This document shows positions 58,118 to 64,000 of a DNA stretch of 64,000 nucleotides, one piece after another. A model generated the notes under the pieces. The model searched no databases. It was not told the DNA's origin and was given only the letters and a program-made list of their open reading frames with translations. Each line of letters opens with the position of its first letter. Position 1 is the first letter of the stretch. The DNA is from Allobosea sp. Tri-44 (GTDB taxonomy: Bacteria; Pseudomonadota; Alphaproteobacteria; Rhizobiales; Beijerinckiaceae), in assembly GCF_004123845.1 (NCBI RefSeq), contig NZ_NBDP01000016.1, positions 124,001 through 188,000 on the forward strand, given 5' to 3'. A program made the translations under genes and the position numbers.

Positions 58118-60481
58118 ATGCGCATTGCGGTGGTGGGCGGCGGTCCGGCCGGGCTCTATTACGCGCTGCTGATGAAGCGCGATTGGCCGGCGCTCGACGT
58201 CACCGTCTTCGAGCGCAATCGCGACGACGATACCTTCGGCTTCGGCGTGGTCTTCTCCGACCAGACGCTCGACCTGTTCAAGGCCGCCGACCAGCCGAGC
58301 TATGAGGCGATCGTCAAAAGCTTCGCCTATTGGGACGATATCGAGATCCATTTCAAAGGTACGGCGCAGCGCGTGCCCGGCAACGGCTTTTGCGGTTGCT
58401 CGCGCCGCACGCTGCTGATGCTCTTGCAGGAGCGGGCCCGCCAGGTCGGCGTCAGGCTGGTGTTCTCGCAGGAGATCGAGGATGTCGCAGCGCTGAAGCG
58501 TGATTACGACCTCGTCGTCGCCGCCGACGGCATCAACAGCCGGATCCGCGAAGGTGATCGCGAGCGTTTCGCACCTGAGGTCGATCTCAGGCCGAACCGC
58601 TTCGTCTGGATGGGCTCGACCCGACCCTTCGACGCCTTCACCTTCTTCTTCAAGGAGACGCAGCACGGCGTCTTCATCGCCCATTGCTATCAGTACGAGG
58701 TCGGGCAATCGACCTGGGTGCTGGAGACCGATCCCGAGACCTTCGCCCGCGCCGGCCTGGAAGGCATGGACGAGGCCGGCACCGCCGCCTTCCTCGAACA
58801 GGTCTTCGCCGAGGAACTGCAAGGGCATCGGCTGATCACCAACCGCTCGCTCTGGCGGCAGTTCCCGATGATCCGCTGCGCCAACTGGGTGGTCGACAAT
58901 GTCGTGCTGATCGGCGACGCCAAGGCGACCGCGCATTTCTCGATCGGCTCAGGCACCAAGCTCGCCATGGAGGATGCGATTGCGTTGCACGGCGCCTTCC
59001 GCCGCGCCGGGCTCAACGTCAAGGCAGCGCTCTCGACCTTCGAGACCGGACGGCGCGAGGAGGTCGAGAAGACCCAGCACGCCGCCGACGTTTCGCTGGT
59101 CTGGTTCGAGCAGCTCAAGCGCTTCTGGGATTTCGAGCCGCTGCGCTTCGCCTTCGGTCTGATGACCCGCTCCAAGGCGATCACCTACGACAACCTCGCT
59201 TTGCGCGCGCCCGAATTCGTCGCGGCGATCGATCGGGTGGTCGCCGCCGATCTCGGCGCCGAGCAAGCGACGCGCCGCGATGGCACGCCGGTGCCGCCGG
59301 CCTTCCAACCTTTCCGTCTGCGCGAGATGCGGGTGGCGAACCGCTTCGTCGTCTCGCCCATGTGCCAGTACTCGGCGCAGGAAGGCCTGCCGGGCGACTG
59401 GCACCTGATGCACTACGGCGCCCGCGCCATCGGTGGGGCAGGGCTCATCTTCACCGAGATGACCTGCGTTTCGGCCGATGCCCGCATCACGCCCGGTTGC
59501 ACCGGCCTCTATAGCGACACGCAGGAAGCGGCCTGGACGCGCATCGTCGACTTCGTCCACGCCAACTCGGCGGCGAAGATTTGCCTGCAGCTCGGCCATG
59601 CCGGCCGCAAAGGCGCGAGCAAGCTGATGTGGGACGGGATGGACCGGCCGCTCGCGGAAGGCGCCTGGCCGATCGTCTCTGCCTCGCCCTTGCCCTACTA
59701 CCCCGAAAGCCAGGTGCCACGCGAGCTGGCGCGGGCCGACATGGACCGGATCAAGGCCGATTTCGTCGCGGCAGCGAAGCGGGGCCTGCGCGCCGGCTTC
59801 GACATGCTCGAACTGCACTGCGCCCATGGCTATCTGCTCGCGAGCTTCCTCTCGCCGCTGACCAACCAGCGCACGGACGCTTATGGCGGGTCGCTCGAAA
59901 ACCGCCTGCGCTATCCGCTCGAAGTCTTTGCCGCGCTTCGCGAAATCTGGCCGGCCGGCAAGCCGATGTCGGTGCGCATCTCGGCGACGGACTGGCAGGA
60001 GGGCGGCATCAGCCCCGAGGATTCGGTTGCGGTTTCCGAAGCCTTCGCTGAGACTGGCTGCGACCTCGTCGACGTCTCGACCGGGCAGACCACGCCGCGG
60101 GCCCGGCCGCTCTATGGCCGCATGTTCCAGACCCCCTTCTCCGACCGCATCCGCAACGAGGCCGGCATCGCCACCATGTGCGTCGGCGCCATCACCTCGG
60201 CCGATCAGGCCAACACCATCGTCGCCGCCGGCCGTGCCGATCTCGTCGCCCTTGGGCGCCCGCATCTGGCTGACCCGTCCTTCGTGCTGCGCGCTGCAGC
60301 CTGGTATGGCGCTGATGTCGCGCAGCCGGTGCAGTACCAGCCGGGCAAGGACCAATTGATGCGCAACACGCCGCGCGAGCGCGAGGAGCTGGAGACCCTC
60401 AAGCTCAAGGCCAAGCCGAGCCGGCATGGCGGTGCGCCGGTCGGCGCGGTGACAACTCCGGCTGCGCGGGCGGCAGAATAG
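58118..60481 (+). CDS. 2-aminobenzoyl-CoA monooxygenase/reductase-type fusion
   Basis: 787 residues with two fused flavoenzymes. Residues 1-390 are an FAD monooxygenase of the salicylate-hydroxylase type (GGGPAG at the N-terminus, [16 protein letters not shown] with the GD motif). Residues from about 405 on are an Old-Yellow-Enzyme domain ([33 protein letters not shown]). This architecture matches Azoarcus 2-aminobenzoyl-CoA monooxygenase/reductase, which hydroxylates and then reduces the ring; databases often call it salicylyl-CoA 5-hydroxylase. AAGGAGAG precedes the ATG. Confidence 0.9.
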   Translation: MRIAVVGGGPAGLYYALLMKRDWPALDVTVFERNRDDDTFGFGVVFSDQTLDLFKAADQPSYEAIVKSFAYWDDIEIHFKGTAQRVPGNGFCGCSRRTLLMLLQERARQVGVRLVFSQEIEDVAALKRDYDLVVAADGINSRIREGDRERFAPEVDLRPNRFVWMGSTRPFDAFTFFFKETQHGVFIAHCYQYEVGQSTWVLETDPETFARAGLEGMDEAGTAAFLEQVFAEELQGHRLITNRSLWRQFPMIRCANWVVDNVVLIGDAKATAHFSIGSGTKLAMEDAIALHGAFRRAGLNVKAALSTFETGRREEVEKTQHAADVSLVWFEQLKRFWDFEPLRFAFGLMTRSKAITYDNLALRAPEFVAAIDRVVAADLGAEQATRRDGTPVPPAFQPFRLREMRVANRFVVSPMCQYSAQEGLPGDWHLMHYGARAIGGAGLIFTEMTCVSADARITPGCTGLYSDTQEAAWTRIVDFVHANSAAKICLQLGHAGRKGASKLMWDGMDRPLAEGAWPIVSASPLPYYPESQVPRELARADMDRIKADFVAAAKRGLRAGFDMLELHCAHGYLLASFLSPLTNQRTDAYGGSLENRLRYPLEVFAALREIWPAGKPMSVRISATDWQEGGISPEDSVAVSEAFAETGCDLVDVSTGQTTPRARPLYGRMFQTPFSDRIRNEAGIATMCVGAITSADQANTIVAAGRADLVALGRPHLADPSFVLRAAAWYGADVAQPVQYQPGKDQLMRNTPREREELETLKLKAKPSRHGGAPVGAVTTPAARAAE

Positions 60482-60544
60482 CCGGAACTTCCTCACGCGA
60501 TGGCGGGTTGATCGGGGACTTCCTCGATCAGCCGGAGATCCGCC

Positions 60545-60862
60545 ATGACTGCCAGGACGACGATGCTTGCCCTGCTGACGACGGTCGTACTGACCGTCGC
60601 CGCCGTGGCGCAGACACCTCAAACCACAAAACAGCCCGACAACTCCGGCGTCGGCCCGACGACGACGCATCCGAGCCAGGTCGACAAGGGCCAGAACATG
60701 ATCCTGCCTTCGGCCGGACAGGCCGGGCAATCGGCGGCGCCGACCATGGTCTATGATTGCAAGAACAAGCCGCAGGACTGTACCACGCCGCCGGCTCCAG
60801 GCGACAAGAGCAGCATGCCCCAGCAATCGGAGCCGCCGGTGACGTCAGCTCCCTCCAAATGA
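60545..60862 (+). CDS. Small secreted protein
   Basis: 105 residues: signal peptide (about 1-23, ending VAAVAQ), then a Pro/Thr/Ser/Gln-rich low-complexity chain with two cysteines in YDCKNKPQDCTT. Resembles many small exported proteins of Hyphomicrobiales without known function. It follows the monooxygenase by 63 bases but looks unrelated in function. Confidence 0.6.
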   Translation: MTARTTMLALLTTVVLTVAAVAQTPQTTKQPDNSGVGPTTTHPSQVDKGQNMILPSAGQAGQSAAPTMVYDCKNKPQDCTTPPAPGDKSSMPQQSEPPVTSAPSK

Positions 60863-60873
60863 AGGAGAGGAGC

Positions 60874-60889
60874 ATTGCAAAACTGCAAT
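60874..60889. promoter_or_regulatory. Operator-like palindrome before the VOC gene
   Basis: ATTGCA, four bases (AAAC), TGCAAT: perfect six-base arms, about 110 bases upstream of the dioxygenase-like gene. Suitable for a dimeric repressor (MarR/HxlR type); no regulator gene is adjacent. Confidence 0.4.
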
Positions 60890-61002
60890 TTATGATTGGA
60901 TCGGCGCTATCTTTATGGCGCCACCGCAACACCTATGTTCCTGGGCAACCGATCCTGCTGCGCCTCGCCATGTGAGGCGCACACAATCAAGGGGCCCATA
61001 TC

Positions 61003-61953
61003 ATGCAGCTCACCGGCATCCACCACGTCACCGCCATCACTGCCCAGGCGGCGCAGAACCGGCGCTTCTATGTCGAGACGCTCGGCTTGCGCCTAGTCAA
61101 GAAGACGGTGAACCAGGATGACACCTCCGCCTATCACCTGTTCTATGCCGACGGCGCCGGTTCGCCCGGAACCGACCTGACCTTCTTCGACTGGCCGACA
61201 TCCCCCGTCCGGCGCGGCACCAATTCGATCACCAGGACTTCGCTCCGGGTCGCGAACGAGGCCTCGCTCGACTTCTGGCGCGAGCGGCTAACGGCTGCCG
61301 GCGTCGCGGTTTCCGATACGCGGCTGCTCAATGGCCGTGCCGCGTTCGATTTCGAGGATCCGGAGGGCCAGCGCCTGACGCTCGTCGCCGATGGCGGCAA
61401 GATTCCGTTCGTCGCCTGGGAGAAGAGCTCGGTTCCGGTCGAGCATCAGATCCGCGGCCTCGGCCCGGTGACGATCTCGGTGCCGCAGATCGAGCGGACC
61501 GAGCTTGTCCTGACCAAGCTGCTCGGGCTGGAGCGTATCGCCGATTACCGCGACGCGGCCCATGCCACCGGCGACATCCATGTCTTCCGGATCGGCGAGG
61601 GCGGTCCGGCGGCGGAGCTCAACGTCGCGGTCGAGCCCGGTCTCTCTCCGGCCCGTGAAGGCGCCGGTGGCGTCCACCATCTTGCGCTGCGCACGCCGAG
61701 CTTCGGGGAGTACGACGCCTGGGCCGAGCGCCTGCGCGCCTCGGGCTATCCGAACAGCGGCCCGGTCGATCGCTTCTACTTCCGCTCGCTCTATCTGCGC
61801 GAGCCGAACGGCGTGCTGATCGAGATCGCCAGCGACGGGCCGGGCTTTGCCGCCGATGAGCCCTTCGAGACGATGGGCGAGGGGCTCTCGCTGCCGCCCT
61901 TCCTCGAGTCGAAGCGGGCGACGATCGAAGCCGGTCTGAAGCCTCTGGTTTGA
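61003..61953 (+). CDS. VOC family ring-cleaving dioxygenase-like protein
   Basis: 316 residues with two tandem vicinal-oxygen-chelate modules (about 1-140 and 150-300). Metal ligands are suggested by IHHVTAITA, VHHLALRTP and the glutamate in VLIEIASD. This group includes hydroquinone-type dioxygenases of quinone stress responses (MhqO-like). It is monocistronic with its own palindrome upstream. Substrate unknown; a link to the aromatic cluster next door is possible but unsupported. Confidence 0.85.
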   Translation: MQLTGIHHVTAITAQAAQNRRFYVETLGLRLVKKTVNQDDTSAYHLFYADGAGSPGTDLTFFDWPTSPVRRGTNSITRTSLRVANEASLDFWRERLTAAGVAVSDTRLLNGRAAFDFEDPEGQRLTLVADGGKIPFVAWEKSSVPVEHQIRGLGPVTISVPQIERTELVLTKLLGLERIADYRDAAHATGDIHVFRIGEGGPAAELNVAVEPGLSPAREGAGGVHHLALRTPSFGEYDAWAERLRASGYPNSGPVDRFYFRSLYLREPNGVLIEIASDGPGFAADEPFETMGEGLSLPPFLESKRATIEAGLKPLV

Positions 61954-62197
61954 GCCTTTCAGGAACTATCAAGGCGCGCTGCGGCAGTCCTTGCCGCCGC
62001 GCGCCAGCTTTCAGTAAAACTGTTTCGATTCATCGGGAATTAACCAGCTTCGCGCTCAATGTGCAGACGAGGTTGGGGCTTCCCGAGACTGACGAACAGG
62101 CCGAAACCGTCTGCCCAGCGCGATCGAGCGTGTCGGCAAGACGAGAGCGGCGCTGCTCCTGAGCGGGATGCCTGCAAGGTGTCCCGAGGCGTTGCGT

Positions 62198-63310
62198 ATG
62201 CGTAGCTCGAACAAGTTCGTCGGCTATTCCTATAGCCTGAAACGCCGGCGCCGCAGCCCCTTCATTCGCCTTGGCGTGCTCGTGGCCGTTGCCGGTGGAG
62301 CGCTGGCAGGCTTCTCGGCCTGGTCAGGCAGGCAGCCAGTAGCGACTGCAAGCTCGTCGATTCAGAAGCAGGCAAAGGCACATTCGACGCCGCTGGCGCA
62401 CACGTCGACGCCGTTGCTCCGCCCTGGCTATGTCGTGGGTTATGTCGCGCAGTCGCTCGCCGACAGCACGCCGCTGCCCAGTCGCTTCCAGTCGGCGATG
62501 TCGGCTCCGCAGGCAATTGTGTTCGATCCCGAAACCACCGGCTCTATCACCCCGTCCGAGCTCGCCAATCCGAGCCTGGCGACGACCACGGTCGCGATAC
62601 AACCCGCTGCGGAGCCGCCGCAGATTGCCTTGATCGCTCCGCGTCCGGTCCCGCGTCCGGCAGATCTGAAGGGCCCGACGCCGCCGGAGCCACGCGTCGC
62701 AGCGCGCGCAACCTCGCGCCAGAGCAAGGATGTCGTCGCCAAGGTCGAGCCCACGGCCGACAACCGCTCCTTCTTCGAGAAGCTCTTCGGCACGAATGCG
62801 CCGCAGACCTCCGGCGAGCGCCTCGCCTATGCGGCACCGCAGGACGACATCACCCAGCGCAGCGGCCGCGGCAGCGGCCTGACCGTCGCTCCGGCACCTA
62901 CACCGCTGGCGTCCACGCCAGTCGCCGGCGGCAAGACAGCGATCTACGACATCAGCGCGCGCGTCGTCTATTTGCCCAATGGCGAGCGGCTGGAGGCCAA
63001 TTCCGGCCTCGGCGACAAGATGAACGATCTCCGCTTCGTCCATGTCCGCATGCATGGGCCGACGCCGCCGCATGTCTATAATCTGACCGAGCGCGAATCC
63101 CTGTTCCACGGCGTGCGCGCCATCCGCATGCATCCGGTCGGCGGCAGCGGCAAGATCTTCGGCCGCGCCGGGCTACTGGTGCACAACTACCTGCTCGGCC
63201 CGCGCGGCGACTCGAATGGCTGCGTCTCGGTCAAGGATTACGAGCGCTTCCTGCAGGCCTTCCTGCGTGGCGAGATCAAGCAGCTCGTCGTGGTGGCTGG
63301 CCGGAGCTGA
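62198..63310 (+). CDS. Tlde1/DUF2778 L,D-transpeptidase-like membrane protein
   Basis: 370 residues from the ATG at 62198 (an ATG at 62168 is also in frame). A basic N-terminus and one membrane helix (about 25-45) lead through a long low-complexity periplasmic linker to a C-terminal Tlde1 domain (about 250-370). Likely catalytic residues are the histidine in GLLVHNY and the cysteine in SNGCVS. Tlde1 proteins from Salmonella are type VI peptidoglycan effectors, but membrane-anchored forms like this are common in Hyphomicrobiales and probably act on the cell's own wall. Confidence 0.78.
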   Translation: MRSSNKFVGYSYSLKRRRRSPFIRLGVLVAVAGGALAGFSAWSGRQPVATASSSIQKQAKAHSTPLAHTSTPLLRPGYVVGYVAQSLADSTPLPSRFQSAMSAPQAIVFDPETTGSITPSELANPSLATTTVAIQPAAEPPQIALIAPRPVPRPADLKGPTPPEPRVAARATSRQSKDVVAKVEPTADNRSFFEKLFGTNAPQTSGERLAYAAPQDDITQRSGRGSGLTVAPAPTPLASTPVAGGKTAIYDISARVVYLPNGERLEANSGLGDKMNDLRFVHVRMHGPTPPHVYNLTERESLFHGVRAIRMHPVGGSGKIFGRAGLLVHNYLLGPRGDSNGCVSVKDYERFLQAFLRGEIKQLVVVAGRS

Positions 63311-63360
63311 GACGCGCTCCTTGCCTTGCGCGATCTACGCGGGGCTGGTCTGATTGGCGA

Positions 63361-63636
63361 ATGATGCGACTGGCCGATCATGCGGCACGCCTGCTGGCGC
63401 TATCCGCGCTGGCGTTTCCATTGGCGGCGGCCGCCCCGGCCGCCGCCGAAGTGCGTTTCGGCAACAATGTCCGCATCGGCGGGCATGACGCCTCGAACCA
63501 GCGCTTCGATCGCCGGAACCGCGGCGTCTATCACATCTACGAGGGACGGCCACGCAATCCGGGCTGCACCTGGCGCTCGGACGGCCGGGGCGGGCGCGTC
63601 AAGATCTGCCATCTGCAGCGCATCAGGCGGCGGTGA
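63361..63636 (+). CDS. Small secreted basic protein
   Basis: 91 residues. A signal peptide runs to about residue 29 (AAAAPAAAE), followed by a short basic chain with two cysteines (PGCTWRSDGR and VKICHLQ) that could form a disulfide. Function unknown. It starts 50 bases after the Tlde1-like gene. Confidence 0.6.
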   Translation: MMRLADHAARLLALSALAFPLAAAAPAAAEVRFGNNVRIGGHDASNQRFDRRNRGVYHIYEGRPRNPGCTWRSDGRGGRVKICHLQRIRRR

Positions 63637-63733
63637 CAGAAACCGGGTTCACAAGCTTGAAGTGAGTCTGGACCCCGGGCTGCCGGCCTGCACAAAAGCG
63701 CCTGGAGCGTGTCTATCCTAAAGGAACTAAGCG

Positions 63734-63829
63734 GTCATTCCGGGCTTGACCCGGGATCCCTGCCAGAGCGCCTCCGACAGAGGTTCAGGCATGGATTCCG
63801 GCTCTGCGCTTCGCTCCGGCCGGGATGAC
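63734..63829. repeat. Dispersed palindromic repeat, family C copy 2
   Basis: Outer ends GTCATTCCGG and CCGGGATGAC; interior TCAGGCATGGAT and CGCTTCGCT are shared with 21711-21812. It lies between the small secreted gene and the right-edge chemoreceptor tail. Confidence 0.65.
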
Positions 63830-63876
63830 TCGCGGTTTCCCGCTAGAGCGCGATGGACTTGGCGCGTCGGCCTTTC

Positions 63877-64000
63877 TTAGAATTCTTCCCAGCCTGCGTC
63901 GCCGCCGCGGGCATTGGCGACCTTGCGGACCGGAGCGGGAACGCGAGCGGGAGTTGCACGCTCGCGGCGCGGCGCCGGCCGCTGCTGGGCAAAGGCGGCC
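63877..64000 (-). CDS. Chemoreceptor C-terminus, cut by the window edge
   Basis: The last 41 codons of a leftward gene: an Ala/Pro/Arg-rich flexible tail ending in GWEEF and a TAA stop (63877-63879). Such a tail with a terminal W-E-x-F pentapeptide is the CheR/CheB docking site of methyl-accepting chemotaxis proteins, which end in this way in many alphaproteobacteria. The body of the gene is outside the window, so the call rests only on the tail. Confidence 0.55.
   Translation of the reverse strand, partial: AAFAQQRPAPRRERATPARVPAPVRKVANARGGDAGWEEF

Noticed and set aside
1..64000. CRISPR array, tRNA, rRNA, transposase or prophage
   Set aside because: No regularly spaced repeats, no cloverleaf or rRNA-like sequence, and no integrase or transposase motifs were seen; the repeats present are single palindromic units in intergenic gaps.

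Overview
This is a 64 kb stretch of a GC-rich chromosome (about two thirds G+C by eye). Gene order and protein types point to an alphaproteobacterium of the order Hyphomicrobiales, most like Bosea or a close relative. The pointers are the alr-dnaB-rplI-DUF2232-rpsR-rpsF block, the fabD-fabG-acpP-fabF-mltG-yicC-gmk block running into rsmA-pdxA-lptD-lptG-lptF, a short alphaproteobacterial-type ProRS, a Hyphomicrobiales-style DUF2778/Tlde1 protein, and intergenic palindromes. The genus is an inference. No rRNA, tRNA, insertion sequence, prophage or CRISPR array was found. The window cuts alanine racemase on the left and what looks like a chemoreceptor tail on the right.

Positions 1-30,300 are core chromosome. 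They hold alanine racemase, the replicative helicase, ribosomal proteins bL9, bS18 and bS6, type II fatty acid synthesis, MltG, YicC, guanylate kinase, RsmA, PdxA, the LPS transport proteins LptD/G/F, PepA, a DNA polymerase III chi subunit, a small lipoprotein, an ABC-F ATPase, a chemoreceptor, CoaD, ProRS and a LolC/E-LolD pair. Two points stand out: a perfect GAAC-N7-GAAC (alphaproteobacterial LexA-type) site before dnaB, and no surA between lptD and pdxA.

Positions 30,303-45,791 are a type VI secretion locus in two divergent arms. The leftward arm is vgrG, an uncharacterised accessory gene and a tagH-like FHA gene. The rightward arm is a small OmpA-like protein and tssA, tssB, tssC, hcp, tssE, tssF, tssG and tssH. 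This gives the tube, sheath, spike, part of the baseplate and the recycling ATPase. The membrane complex (tssJ, tssL, tssM), tssK and a PAAR tip are not in the window, nor is a recognisable effector-immunity pair. TssA carries a repeated C-terminal motif split by an acidic linker, and hcp is flanked by strong hairpins.

Positions 45,792-52,300 hold an M23 peptidase, two small genes, a translationally coupled cysH-cysD-cysN operon for sulfate assimilation, and a four-EF-hand protein. CysN carries a C-terminal membrane extension resembling DUF2061.

Positions 52,396-60,481 form a catabolic cluster built round a fused monooxygenase/Old-Yellow-Enzyme protein of the 2-aminobenzoyl-CoA monooxygenase/reductase (salicylyl-CoA 5-hydroxylase) type. 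With it are an aryl-CoA ligase, an acyl-CoA dehydrogenase, an enoyl-CoA hydratase, an SDR, a RidA-like protein and a MarR regulator. Two matching AT-rich operator-like sequences lie inside good promoters on both sides of the divergent intergenic region, which suggests an aromatic-CoA-responsive MarR switch for aerobic anthranilate (or salicylate) breakdown.

The right end (60,500-64,000) has a small secreted protein, a glyoxalase-fold dioxygenase-like protein with an operator-like palindrome upstream, a Tlde1/DUF2778 L,D-transpeptidase-like protein, a small secreted protein, a dispersed repeat and the chemoreceptor tail.
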